Shown: positions 48,986 to 61,065, counted from the stretch's first letter. The stretch: DNA of 64,000 nt from Eurosta solidaginis (GCF_040869045.1 NC_090320.1:255663663-255727662), one strand, 5' to 3'. Program-made: numbers and translations. The notes: generated from the sequence alone by a model not told the origin.

Positions 48986-50288
48986 AACTCTTCCGTTTCA
49001 ATGTCAAACAAATTCTGGTGGTATAATCAACCAATGTAATGTCTTTACTGAGCGGTCAGTTAAACCTTACTTAACCTCCGCATTGCACATTTCTCCAATT
49101 GTCTTCAAAAGAGATGAAAACGGAAATATTAACCTACTAAAACCAATTTTTGCAAAAACATTCAAATAAATTCGGACTACAAATTTTATTTGTCCTCATT
49201 GCGTTGCTTGCAAAATTTGTTTTTGGCTTACAGCTGTGCCACATCAGCCACATATGGCAATGCGTAACGACTATGATCGCTATATGATTGTCCATAATAA
49301 TAAGATCAATAACTGTATTTTGGCAATGAAATAAAAGGCAAAACAAATATGCTTAACACATGTTATACTTAAATATGACTGAAAGCGTTAGATGTAAATA
49401 TTATACGCTTGGAGTCAAAACCACGTAACTAAACTTTTTAAAAGCTTCGTTTTTATAAGAGATTTAATAGTGTAGTAGATTCAGCTGCAAACAAGGAAAG
49501 CCTTTTTATTTTTCTAAAGGCCTAACAAACAAAGTTAAACAATATTTAAATTCACTTCCTAAGCTGCTAACGAAACAATCAAATAATCTTTTGCATGTGC
49601 TGTGGAATTTATTTTTCTCGAGTTAGCAGATTTATACTTCATGTCGGAAATACATATGTATAGCAATAATGGCATCCAATATGAATTGCTAGCCTACATA
49701 AGATATACATATTATGCACTTGGGGTTATATGCCAAATAAGTGGTGCGGCCAACCAATGTGGTATTTGGCCATGTTTGTAGAAGTAAGCTAAAGAAAATG
49801 TTCGAAAAAGGCACAAACAACAGTTGCTATGCAAATGTACTCACAGCTAGAGGCAAAAAAGGAAGAAAAGGGAAATTGAATGAAAATAGTAGGGAAAAAG
49901 TAGGTACATATGTAACGCATAAGTAGCTAAAGGCATTATAAAAAGCCAAGAAAATAGCAAATAAAAATTTAAAAAGGAAACATGGTGAAACAAACAAGAA
50001 GTCAAATCTAATTTGAACATAATTTAATATAACCAGTTGTAGGGTCAGACATTCTTGAAGTGAGTCCATTGCAGAAAGCACAGAAAGCTCCGACGGTTTT
50101 TTGCATTCTAAATCTGAGCAGTAAGAGATGATTAATTTTGAAGGAAGATTTGTGTAAAAGATTACAAAAAAAAAAGCAATAAAAAAATAGTTAAAACAGC
50201 TATAAATTAAAAACGAATCACCCTATTGAAATATTCTTTTTTTTGCAAACAAACTTTGAAACATTAAACCGTATTAAGCTTAAATAAA
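48986..50288. other. Presumed intron, nothing recognised
   Basis: AT-rich, no supported gene or named repeat. Confidence 0.35.
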
Positions 50289-51836
50289 AACAAGTAAGGA
50301 AGGCTTAGTTCGGGTGTAACCGAACATTACATATTCAGCTGAGAGTTTTGGAGACAAAATAAGGGCAAATCACCATTTAGCAAAAGCTTGGGTGACTCTA
50401 GAATGTGTTTGTACGATATGGGTATCAAATTAAAAGTGTTAATGAGGGTTTTAAAAGGGATTAGCCCTTAGTTGTATATGTGAAGGCGTTTTCGAGATAT
50501 CGACCAAAATGTGGACCAGGGTGACCAAGAACATCTTCTGTCGGGTACTGCTAATTTATTTATATATGTCATATCACGAACAGTATTCCTGCCAAGATTC
50601 CAAGGGATTTTGATTTCGCCCAGCAAAACTTTTTCATTTTCTTCTACTTAATATGGTAGGTGTCACACCCATTTTACAAAGTTTTTTCTGAAGTTATATT
50701 TTGCGTCAATAAACCAATCAAATTACCATGTTTCATCTCTTTTTTCATATTTGGTACAGAATTATGGCATTTTTTCATTTTTCGAAAATTTCGATATCGG
50801 AAAAGTGGGCGTGGTCATAGTCGGATTTCGGCCATATTTTATACCAAGATAAAGTGACTTCAGATAAGTACGTGAACTAAGTTTAATTAAGATATATCGT
50901 TTTTTGCGCAAGTTATCGTGTTAAAGGCCGAGCGGAAGGACAGACGGCCGACTGTGTATAAAAGATGGGTGTGGCTTCAACCGATTTCGCCCATTTTCAC
51001 AGAAAACAGTTATCGTCATATAGTCTATGTTCCTACCAAATTTCACAAGGATTGGTAAATTTTTGTTCGAGTTATGGCATTAAAAGTATTCTGGACGAAT
51101 TAAATGTAAAAGGGCGGAGCCACCCCCATTTTGAAATTTTCTTTTATTTTTGTATTTTGTTGCACATATTATTACCGGAGTCGAATGTTGACATAATTTA
51201 CTTTTATACTGTAAAGATATTAAATTTTTTGTTATAATTTGACTTAAAAAAAAATTTTTTTTTAAAGTGCGCGTGTTCGACATCCGATTTCGCTAATTTT
51301 AAATTAGCACACATATAGTAATAGGAGTAACGTGCCTACGAATTTCATCATGATATCTTCAACGAATTCCAAATTACAGCTTGCAAAACTTTTAAATTAC
51401 CTTCTTTTAAAAGTGGGCGGTACCACTCCCATTGTCCGAAATTTTTATGATTTTCTCTTTTGCGTTATAAGGTCAACGCACCTACCAAGTTTCATCGCTT
51501 TATCCGTCATTGGTAATGAATTATCGCACTTTTTCGGTTTTTCGAAATTTTCGACATTGAAAAAGTGGGCGTGTTTATAGTCCGATTTCGTTCATTTTAA
51601 ATAGCGATCTGAGATGAACGTACATACCAAATTTCATCAAGATACCTCAAAATTTACTCAAGTTATCGTGTTTACAGACGGACGGACAGACGGACGGACG
51701 GACGGAAATGAATGAATTTCTTTTTTCACCCAGATCATTTTGATATATAGAAGTCTATATCTCGATTAGTTACGGGTTACCGTTATGCGAACAAAGTTAA
51801 TATACTATGTGGGCTCTGCTCAGCTGAGTATAAAAA
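50289..51836 (+). mobile_element. About 1.5-kb non-coding interspersed repeat, copy B
   Basis: It begins aacaagtaaggaaggcttag and ends near gctctgctcagctgagtata. It matches copy A (5057-7136) in reverse for most of its length but has only one 128-bp unit in place of about seven, and it retains the far end that copy A lacks. CAGCTGAG occurs near both ends (about 50336 and 51820) without forming long inverted repeats. Frames inside are chance translations. Several gtgggcg and cgcccac blocks alternate along it. Confidence 0.8.
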
Positions 51837-52734
51837 AAGCTGAAGCAAGTTATTTTCCAAAATAAAAAAGTTTGTTTTGAGTGTTCGCCAACCTTAAAAA
51901 CATTAACTTGTGTTCAGCTTTAAAAAAATGTATTCCTGTCTAATATAACCAAAATTTGTGTAAGCAGAAAGAAAACCAGTGATAGGTGTAGGGGGAGGGG
52001 GTGATTTTGAACACACCAGTCAATAAATTCTTCACATAGACTGTCCATGGTGTTGCAACTCACGTCCTTCTTTTAATGAGTTACAAGTTTTATTTGCAAG
52101 TTTGGATAACCAGGCACATTTTTTGTAATTTGTTTGAGTATTATCGTCGATGTTTGTTGTTGTTGCTGAAATGTAAAAACCTCTTCCATAGATTAGGGAA
52201 CAGCCTCCACCCCTTCAAAAAAGTACACGAGCTCTCTTTTACCGGATATGAGTCCAATGCGTTCCGGTACCGGCACCTTCTGATGCGAGAAGGATTTCTT
52301 TGACCTCTCAAATCTTTGGGTCTGTGGACTTAAGTGCAACACGCATTCCCTACCAAGAATATAATCTGACCTATTTAATATATCAAATGGACAATATGAT
52401 ATCAGTTATTGATTTCTAGATACAGAATATAGAACTTACCATGCGAGTAAAAAGGGGGAAGGTATACAAAAGTGGTAGAAAAAAAACAATCGGAACGGAT
52501 GGCTTGGTAATGATTATGAAGTCTTGTCGTCGTCCTCAATCATGAATGCTACGGGATATTGCGGTCCCATAAACTTTGTTATATTAGATGGAGTTGTTTT
52601 CCAAAACAAATGAAAATGAAATGGTTATCGGCTGTTATCAATAAGAAGCCAACGAAGCTCTTCACAAAAATACTGAAATTATTTGTTTAGGAGTGGAGGC
52701 CTTCTTCTTCTTCTGTTTCCTTAAGCGTGTATCG
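51837..52734. other. Presumed intron, nothing recognised
   Basis: No gene or named repeat supported. Confidence 0.35.
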
Positions 52735-52870
52735 ATAACCATACTTTTTTAGCTCGAGCCTCATCTTTCGTTCGCATAATACGACTTAGCCAGCGCAGCC
52801 ACTGTACTTTAATGTGCTGGACTTTGTTGATGTCTGCTTAAAGCTCGTACAGCTCATCATTAAAGCTACT
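52735..52870 (-). pseudogene. LINE reverse-transcriptase C-terminal fragment
   Basis: On the minus strand the order DELYEL, stop, ADINKVQHIKVQWLRWLSRI followed by MRTKDEARAKKVW corresponds to the ELYxDIDxVQRIKxxRLRWLGHxxRM ending of craft-like LINE proteins. An in-frame stop and loss of the glycine-histidine pair show it is dead. It is of the same general type as the fragment at 11655-11880. Confidence 0.6.
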
Positions 52871-52982
52871 TCCAATTGCCCACTTAGTTCAAAGTAGCAT
52901 TTATTGGCAAGAGTGATTCTTAGATGTATTTCAAAACTTATTTGATTGTTTGTGTAAATGCCGTTTCCCAAATAAATGAAGT

Positions 52983-53040
52983 AGTACCTGGGCGATCGAG
53001 CTTTGCTCGGAAAATCTTCGAGTATGCCGCACAACATACT
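52983..53040 (-). mobile_element. Helentron-type 3' end with hairpin
   Basis: On the minus strand ccgagcaaagctcgatcgcc then caggtactac repeats the 3' end of the element at 61614-62554 almost exactly, including the stem CGAGC-AAA-GCTCG. Only the end is recognised, and the rest of the element is not evident. The two ends even translate alike (PSKARSPRYY). Confidence 0.6.
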
Positions 53041-53308
53041 TTGTTCTACATGTCATCATTAATCAAACTCAACTTTTTTTATATGTACATATATTATATA
53101 CTTTTATTTACCAATATTCGAATTCGTTAAATATAGATTTCAAAAGCATATCAAACACTAACCGCAAACTGAACTGGAATGAAAAATTTGAAATGTGTAA
53201 TTCCAGCATATAGCATAAGGGATTGTTATGACAATTAGTGAAATCGAGAACCAAGTTATTTAGGTCGAGTATCTTCATGCGCCAAATTATTAATTTCAAA
53301 CATTTTTT
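53041..53308. other. Presumed intron, nothing recognised
   Basis: Short AT-rich gap before the inverted-repeat structure. Confidence 0.3.
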
Positions 53309-54395
53309 TAACAATTGTTTTTGTTTTTATCGGCCTATTGATAAATCATTCAAGGTTCGAATCGAGCTCAAGGCCAGAACAATAATTTTTTTTCAAATGA
53401 TAATTATTGTTATTTTTTAATTTTTCTAAATTTGAAAAATTATAGTTTGTTTTTGGAATAGTAAGTAGAAAATTTTTCAGACAACCTGCCATAGCTGCGC
53501 AGATAGATCCATTTCGAAGGGTGCTAAGCCTTCATCATCAGTACGCTTTAGCGGTGGTTTGTTTGACTGGCAAATTTGTTACTTCTATTCCTTTTTACCA
53601 ACTATATTTATTCAGTGTTGCGCCATCTGGTGCAAATCACTGATAATGCTGGATTTTTTGTTTATTGTCAATTACTTTGTTTGACATTCCCAAGTGCTCA
53701 TGGTTTATTAACAATTGTTTTTGTTTTTATCGGTTTATTGATAAATCACTCAAGGTTCCTACAGCGTACTGATGATGAAGGCTTAGCACCCTTCGAAATA
53801 GATCTATCAGCGCAGCTATGGCAGGTTGTCTGAAAAATTTTCTACTTACTATTCCAAAAATAAAATACAATTTTTCAAATTTAGAAAAATTAAAAAATAA
53901 CAATAATTACCGTTTGAAAAAAAATTATTGTTCTGGCCTTGAGCTCGATTCGAACCTTGAATGATTTATCAATAGGCCGATAAAAACAAAAACAATTGTT
54001 AATAAACCATGAGCACTTGGGAATGTTAAACAAAGTAATTGACAATAAACAAAAAATCCAGCATTATCAGTGATTTGCACCAGATGGCGCAACACTGAAT
54101 AAATATAGTTGGTAAAAAGGAATAGAAGTAGCAAATTGGCCAGTCAAACAAACCACCGCTGTATAGCTAAATGGTTAGCGCAGCATGCCTAAAGCGTACT
54201 GATGATGAAGGCTTATCACCCTTCGAAATATATCTATCTGCGCAGCTATGGCAGGTCGTCTGAAAAATTTTCTACTTACTATTCCAAAAACAAAATACAA
54301 TTTTTCAAATTGAGAAAAATTAAAAAATAACAATAATTATCATTTGAAAAAAAAATTATTGTTCTGGCCTTGAGCTCGATTCGAACCTTGAATGA
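53309..54395. repeat. 1.1-kb composite inverted-repeat structure
   Basis: Blocks a (aacaattgtttttgtttttatcgg, near 53309), b (ggttcgaatcgagctcaagg to catcatcagtacgc) and c (ggtttgtttgactgg to gtgctcatggttta) are followed by a again at 53708. Then come inverted b, inverted a, inverted c, a short tRNA-like piece (tagctaaatggttagcgcag, near 54169) and a further inverted b to 54395. The inverted arms are so similar that a 61-residue chance frame reads identically from 53576 on the plus strand and from 54134 on the minus strand. No transposase. It is a foldback-like or rearranged nested repeat. Confidence 0.8.
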
Positions 54396-54889
54396 AACAT
54401 TTTTTTAGTTAAACACTATGAAAGTCTCACAATTTTATTACATTCCAAAAACTTGTAAATTTCACGAATGACAACTGTCAGCTAGTTTAATTAAATGTCA
54501 ACTTGCTTCCCTAAGCAGTACCTGTTGGTAAGTAGTTAAATCGTTAGATGTCGTTTTCAAATTGAACATATGACTCTAGTGTTCAACGGTAGCTAATTAC
54601 CATGGTGTGATATCTTTTTGTTATGGTGAGAAATCTTTCTAATAGTTCTCAGATTTATTTCATATTTGCCAAAAATATGCGTTTTAATATATGTTGCTAG
54701 AATTTGCCACGGTGCCCTGATATGCCGATATAGGTATCTGATATTGCATTTCAATTTTATTAGCGTGTTTGAAATTAAGAAAATTACCTTGAATTATGTG
54801 TAAGATTTTTTACGAAGATTTTTAACTTTAATGTTATCCTTTAAAGCTTTAATAGAATATGAGTAAGTAGAGTACTATTTCGTCTAACT
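54396..54889. other. Presumed intron, nothing recognised
   Basis: No supported feature. Confidence 0.3.
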
Positions 54890-56222
54890 ACCCCAGCCCT
54901 AAATAGCAACCCTACTCAAAATTACCTTTCGTTTGATACCCATATCCGCACATCTCATGCAATTTTTTTTTAATTTCGAATAGGTGGCAACCTTATATGG
55001 AAACCCTACACAAAAATGTCCCTATTGTAATGCGGAGTGAAATACCTTTCGTTTGATACCCATATCGGCATATCTCAAGCAATTTTTTTTAATTTGGAAT
55101 AGGTGGAAGCCCTATATGGCAACCCTACTCAAAAATGTCCCTATTGTAATGCGGAGTGAAATACCTTTCGTTTGATACCCATATCCGCACATCTCATGCA
55201 ATTTTTTTTTAATTTCGAATAGGTGGAAACCTTATATGGAAACCCTACACAAAAATGTCCCTATTGTAATGCGGAGTGAAATACCTTTCGTTTGATACCC
55301 ATATCGGCATATCTCAAGCAATTTTTTTTAATTTGGAATAGGTGGAAGCCCTATACGGCAACCCTACTCAAAAATGTCCCTATTGTAATGCGGAGTGAAA
55401 TACCTTTCGTTTGATACCCATATCGGCATATCTCATGCAATATTTTTTTAATTTCGAATAGGTGGCAACCCTAAATGGTAACACTGCTCAAAAATGTCCC
55501 TATTCTTATGCGGAGTGAAATGTCGTTCGTTTAACACCCATACCGGCATATCTCATGCATTTTTTTTAATTTCGAATAGGTGGCAACCCCAAATTGCAAC
55601 CCTACTCAAAAATGTCCCTATTGCAATGCGGAGTGAAATATCTTTCGTTTAATACCCATATCGGCATATCTCGTGCAATTTTTTTTTTAATTTCGAATAG
55701 GTGGCAATCCTAAATGAAATCCCTGCTCAAAAATGTCCCTAATGTAATGCGGAGTGAAATACATTTCGTCTGATACCCATATCGGCATATCTCATGAAAT
55801 ATTTTTTACTATTTCGAATAGGTGGCAGCCCTATATGGCAAACCTACTCAAAAATGTCCCTATTGTAATGCGGAGTGAAACCCATATCGACATATCTCAT
55901 GCAATTTTTTTTAATTTCGAATAGGTGACAACCCTAAATAGCAACCCTACTCAAAAATGACCGTATTGTAATGCGGAGTGAAATACCTTTCGTTTGATAC
56001 CCACATCGGCATACCTCCTGCAATTTTTTTTAATTTCGAATAGGTGGCAACCTTGTGAAACATTCCTAGTGGCAACACCTATGTGGGAAGTCTTAGAAGT
56101 TGCTACATTATATCTGTGCCAAATTTCATTTAAATCGGTTGAGCCGTTCCCGAGATCGTTCGGCTATACAAACATACAAATATACGAATATACAAGAATT
56201 GCTCGTTTAAAGTTATAAGATT
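54890..56222 (-). mobile_element. Helentron-like element with 120-bp tandem array, copy 1
   Basis: On the minus strand the element starts at 56222 with cttataactttaaacgagca then attcttg. It continues through cgatctcgggaacggctcaa and aatttggcac, and then enters about ten units of 119-120 bp. Each unit contains gcggagtgaaatac, cctttcgtttgatacccata, an A/T run and gaataggtggcaaccc. The start sequence resembles the 5' ends of insect Helentrons and their non-autonomous derivatives. No Rep/helicase frame. The hairpin 3' end present in copy 2 is missing here. Repeat structure certain, class moderately sure. Confidence 0.75.
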
Positions 56223-57299
56223 TTATTATTTCAAATTATAGTACAACCATTCTCTAATGTTCCCTTCTCGAACACAGTTGGTTATAAAAAAATCCCTCCG
56301 AACTAAGCTCATAAGTTGGCAACAGCTTTTGGCAGCCGCAGCAACAACAAACTGTTGCATTATGAGCGACCAGTTTTGTGTATACCCCTGCTTTTATTCT
56401 TTCCTTTTTCAACGCACACTTTTAATTTTTTCTTTCAACAATTTTCAATGCTATCTAACGCTTACCTTGCATTACACTGCCATAGAAGAATATTAAAATA
56501 TAATAAGCGATTAGAGTTAGCCAAAGGCAAATAAATACCTACATAAATATAGAAAAATATATATGTGTATGTGTGGTTTGAGGTTAGCAACATGTTGTTT
56601 TTGCTATTTTGCTACATCAAATTTACAGTTTGCTTGCGCAATTTCACTATATTGTGGGTTAGTATGTGTAATTTTTTCTGCTCCAGCCGGCAGGCAAGGC
56701 TTCTACCATTTTCCGCTTGCTTTTACGCGCTCAATATTAACAATAAAAAGCTTTATTTTATTTAAACTGAAAAGTCATAAAAAGTTATCGATGGTTAGTG
56801 ATTTCATATCTTATGCAAGCATTTATTGCACTCCGCTTTCAATCGTTTATTCAGAACCGAATGTATGAGTACAAGCAAGGTTTAAAGAGAGAAATGTATT
56901 TTATATCGACAGCCGCCATTGAAAATGTTGCACGACTTTTTTGTGTTGATAAATTTATTTTGTAGGTTTCCACTAAAGTAAACAAGGAGGATATATGAAT
57001 ATGAGTATTCAGTGTACATATGGACGGAACAATACAATATTCGTGAGATATTCTTGCGCAGATATTTAGGCCGAACTTTTTCTCTCATATTAGGTATGTG
57101 AATTAAACAATTTGAGGGTATTTTAACCCATCTAACCCATTCCTGATTTGAAGCTAGGAAACATGATAGGGCATATGAAAGTTATAAAAAATTCATAGGA
57201 AATCCTACATTACATGACCAAATGCTCAGAATCTCACGGAACTTTGATGTGCCCATTGAGGACAGAACCCACTAGGAAACAGGGAATCCTTATAATGAC
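56223..57299. other. Presumed intron, nothing recognised
   Basis: AT-rich. The final 150 bp may already be decayed LINE sequence leading into the RNase H region. Confidence 0.35.
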
Positions 57300-58315
57300 C
57301 CTGACTTAGAGGTCTGGTTCACGGATGAATCACAATTCGATGACGGAAGAACGGGAGCTGGCATCTATGGCCGAACTTCAAGAAATCGATACCAATGGGA
57401 TGCTACTCCACCATAATTCAGGCAGGAATCCACGCAATAGAAGTTTGCGATAAGGAATGTATCTGCATTATGTCGGACAGCCAGGCGGCCCTGGGTGTCT
57501 TGCAGTCCTACACAATTACATCGAAGCTAGTGGATGACTCCTTTGAAATCCTTAATGACTTGGGATGAGTTCCCGAACATTAGGGATATGAAGGTAATGA
57601 ACATGTTGATTACCTAGCAAAGCAGGGTGCTATAGCAACATTCTATCGTCCAGAGCCCTTTTGTGTACTCACAAAAGCACACACCAGGGAAACCATAAGT
57701 AACTGGGAAACAATACAATTCAGACGTCACTGGATTGACTGTCCAGGGCAAAGACAGGTCAAACTGTTTACACTTCCGGCAACGTAAGCGTCAGCCAAAT
57801 TCATTAATCTAAGAAAGGAGACCTACGAACTCCCACTGGGTACTACACGGGACACTGTGGTCTACGATATAACCTAAGTAACCAATTAAATGGGGTTACA
57901 CTGAAATGACAGCCTTTGGTCGGGAAAAATTCCGAGTGGCTGTGGTGCATAGAACCGTGTGGTCCCGTTAGAGGACTTTGATGACAGTTTGTGATTGGTC
58001 GCACCTATTGGATGGCGCGAAGCACTGCTACAACAACAACAACAACAACAATATCACTTATGTAAGCTAAATCTACCCGATACTCAAATTTTTGGTTTCT
58101 GTGAGCTGGAGGATGAAACGCCGGTTTTCTGCAAATGTGTCTCTATGGCAATGCGGAGACTCTCCCATCTATGTGATATGTAGTAAAAATCCTGAAGAGG
58201 TACTTAGATACATTAAAAGCCTCCGCATACAAAATTAGGCTGAAAGGTCATGCACAATAGATCTACTAAAGGTCGCAGTGCTTCCAGGCCTAATAATAAT
58301 AATAATAATAATAAC

Positions 58316-58356
<41 letters not shown>
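57300..58356 (+). pseudogene. I-clade-like LINE 3' end: RNase H, zinc-finger-like motif, (TAA)n tail
   Basis: RNase H motifs appear in shifting frames: VWFTDESQFDDGRTGAGIYG (from 57311), IMSDSQAALGVLQSY (near 57470), GNEHVDYLAKQGA (near 57588). After YYTGHCGLRYNLSNQLN (near 57843) the protein is split by a 150-bp insertion, then resumes as LPDTQIFGFCELEDETPVFC (near 58070), a Cys-containing motif usual at the end of LINE ORF2. It ends with (TAA)n at 58291-58356, the tail type of I-element relatives. Several frameshifts and stops show it is dead. Confidence 0.75.
57896..58049 (+). mobile_element. 5'-truncated LINE insertion with (CAA)n tail
   Basis: This block interrupts the I-like ORF2 between LSNQLN and the LPDTQIFGFC motif. 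It ends in acaacaacaacaacaacaat and contains gtgattggtcgcacctattg then gatggcgcgaagcactgcta. That sequence appears in reverse at 58415-58490, at the 3' end of the opposite-strand LINE. So it is a short copy of that LINE family, inserted later than the I-like element. Confidence 0.7.
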
Positions 58357-58357
<1 letters not shown>

Positions 58358-58417
58358 CCATAACCCTGTCGCACTTAAACAACTTTCTCCGAAATATTTC
58401 GCTTTTTCAGGACATGT

Positions 58418-59830
58418 TGTTGTTGTAGCAATGCTTCGCTCCATTCAGTAGGTGCGACCAATCGCAAATTGACATCAGTATCCTCTAATGGGGAAACTAG
58501 CAGCGCCCAGACCAGAGAGTTAGAGGCGTTGGTTCCACATTGCAATGGAAAATACGATTGATGTCTTGTGGGGACATGTTGCAAGCAGAATATACATTAT
58601 GTATGTCGGGGTTGATACTGGATAGCTAAGAGTTTAACCTGTTACAGTATCCAAAACGAAGTATATCTAGAGAGACGTGCGTCTTTCTAGCAAAATTCCC
58701 TTCCTCTTTGCGAGTTCGCTGGGCAATTTACTGGCATAGAGGTTCGACTTCTTTTTGAAGACATCACTGAGTAGCTCTTTTTGCATTTTTTTCTACATAC
58801 GGCTGTGTTCTCAGGCAAAAACGGCACATAATGCTTGGAGGACTTCTTAGGCCTGTTTGCTCAGCATTTTATTTCTCTCTCTAATAGAGATTACTCTCGC
58901 CTCACCGTGTAGATTGTGTTCTAGGGACATTAGAAGACTGCCCGAGGACGCGTAGCATGCAAGCGGCCGGCCAATTGATTTGAAAATGGTATTTACAAAT
59001 TCTTTATCTTTATCTCAAGTGCTGCCGGCAAGAGATGTGAAAATTTGATTACGGCTCTGCCTTTAAAGTACAATTACGGTTGCACAATTACCAAAATGTA
59101 GATCCTGATCAAAGGTCCCAGCCTGTATTTTTGGGTGTAAGACAGTCGGTAGCATAATGCCATCGACATGTATGTTCAATATGGTCGAAATTAGTTTTTT
59201 GTAGGTTGCAAATGAGGTCGCCGATGATTTGGTCGGAAATAATTTCAGTTATCGCAAGGCAAAAAAACCGGGGGGATCAAGGAGATAGTTGCTTTATATA
59301 TTACATAGCTCATATATATATATATATATATATATGTAAAACTTTTCTGGCTTTAAATGTTAGGTTCCTGAATTGCACTGATGCTTGCCGACCAGACAGA
59401 TGATTGGCGGACTACCTTTTGATACTTGGTGGAAAGGAGAACCCTTCCAAGTATTGCAGTAACGTGCCGTGGTTAACTGTATCATAAGTTTTTGAAAAGT
59501 CTAGCGTTACGAGTACTGTTTTGTGGTGGGGTATTCGATTCAGTCCTTAATTTATCTGCGTCTTGATGGCACTTACCGCGATTGTAGTGCTATGTAGTTC
59601 TCGAAGGCCATGCTGATGATAGGCAAGATGCAAGTTTGCAGTGAAAAAATGGAGCAGAATGGCTTCAAGTGGCTAGGCTGCTGGCGATAGAAGATATATC
59701 AGATGATAAGACTATCTTACGTTGACTGCTTTCCCAAGCTTTAGTAACGGTACCACCATTGCCATTTTGCATTTTTCGGGGATGAAGAAGATGGAAAAGG
59801 ACACTAAAAGAGTATCCTGATCTGAAAAGC
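58418..59830 (-). pseudogene. LINE reverse transcriptase, decayed, with (CAA)n 3' tail
   Basis: On the minus strand, frames give KMAMVVPLLKLGKAV, LEAILLHFFTANLHLAYHQ, HSTTIAVSAIKTQIN, HKTVLVTLDFSKTYDTVNHG and SGRQASVQFRN. These match reverse-transcriptase blocks 1-3, including the first catalytic aspartate in LDFSKTYD. Most of the YADD half is missing or unreadable. Near the end come LVWALLVSPLEDTDVNLRLV and APTEWSEALLQQQ, followed by (CAA)n. The style suggests a Jockey/LOA-type element. Many stops and a (TA)n insertion at 59312 show it is dead. Confidence 0.7.
59312..59335. repeat. (TA)n microsatellite
   Basis: An uninterrupted AT dinucleotide run within the decayed LINE. Confidence 0.9.
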
Positions 59831-60182
59831 AGCCAGTACCTCAACTTACAAACAACTAGATATATTAGAGTGCCGTATTTTCTTAAAAAATTGATTCAGA
59901 ATGATGAAACGAAAATAATACAGTTAAAAGGAATGAAATTCTGATTTTCCCTTTTCTCGATGGAGAGTCAGGAACTATGGTTTTTACTACGACTTATATC
60001 TTCTTTACTATGATTTTGCACTTTTGTACTGCTAGCCCTACCAAGAAGAGATCCGAAATCATAATTACGACTTTCGTAGCTCAGCAAATCCGCCATTTTA
60101 GTTAATGCAATATATTTTTTATACCAGAACAACATCATCAAATCCATGCCCATATAACCTTACATACATATTTACATATATA

Positions 60183-60589
60183 CTAGGCCGGGTCGATTTG
60201 TGGGGAGGCAAAAAAATCGCCCATTTCTCTGTGAAAATCATATTCTAGGGATCAAAATAAGAAATTTTGATGAAGGAACCATACCTCTCAAACGAATTCT
60301 GATGCCCCCCCCCCCCCCTTTGGGTCGTCGGGGCAAATTTTGAAAAATCCCACTTTGAAATGCCTATGTTTTTTCTTTTTGGAGTTTATTTTTCTCTTTA
60401 GAACATATTAGTCAGAACATATGTAAATGAAAAAATGAATTTAACTTAGTAATAGAAAAGAAATTAAAAAAAATTATTAGAAATTAGCGTTTTTACAACC
60501 CCCTTTTAAAACCATATTAAACCCCCCTTATTTTGATATAATACGATTTTCACAGAGCAATGAGCGATTTTTGGATCGACCCGCCCTAA
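60183..60589. mobile_element. 407-bp MITE with about 70-bp terminal inverted repeats
   Basis: The left end CTAGGCCGGGTCGATTTG and the right end (reverse complement) TTAGGGCGGGTCGATCC are inverted repeats. They continue into AAAATCGC(C/T)CATT(T/G)CTCTGTGAAAATC and further to ATCAAAATAA. Both sides are flanked by TATA, consistent with a TA-type target duplication. The interior has a C14 run (60305-60318) and no transposase. A non-autonomous Tc1/mariner-type element is the simplest reading. Confidence 0.75.
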
Positions 60590-61065
60590 TATACACACAC
60601 AAATGAATACACAAGCATGCCGCAACAAGCGCAAGAACAAGAACAGCATCAAATTTTGTGTCCGGCATTGTCATACCAACTAGCTTCTGCTGCCAACCAT
60701 TATCCCTCACCGCACTGCCAACTAAGTTGGATATTTAAAAAAAAATATTTTTAAGGCTTTCATAATTTCTCAAAAAAATACACACACATACACATTGATA
60801 TCGCACATGTTGTTTTTGTTGTTATACTATATTAATTAAAACAAACTCAATGTAAAATGGCCAGCATAAGAAGCAACAACAGCGTATGAAAGAAGCGTTG
60901 TTCCCATCACTTTACATTAATCCAATATTTTATGCTGACACTAAAAAACACAGCCACACATATGTGCACATACAATAAAAACAACATTTCATTGCAATCA
61001 TGCATTCAAGTTAAACAGAACAAGTAAGGACGGAACTGTCTTGGGCTGTGCCGAAAACTTCATAT
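60590..61065. other. Presumed intron, nothing recognised
   Basis: CA-rich stretches. At 61019 aacaagtaaggacgg resembles the start of the 2-kb repeat but diverges at once. Confidence 0.35.

Noticed and set aside
53576..54134. Identical hydrophobic peptides (starting MLLLFLFTNYIYSVLRHL) on both strands
   Set aside because: They come from the two arms of the inverted repeat. No ATG or Kozak support, and no promoter or related family. Useful only as evidence for arm identity.
54163..54192. tRNA-like A box (tagctaaatggttagcg) as a tRNA gene or SINE head
   Set aside because: No B box follows on the same strand. The nearby ggttcgaatc is on the opposite strand and too far away, so it is neither an intact tRNA nor a SINE.
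58291..58356. Poly-isoleucine frame on the minus strand
   Set aside because: It is the translation of the (TAA)n LINE tail.
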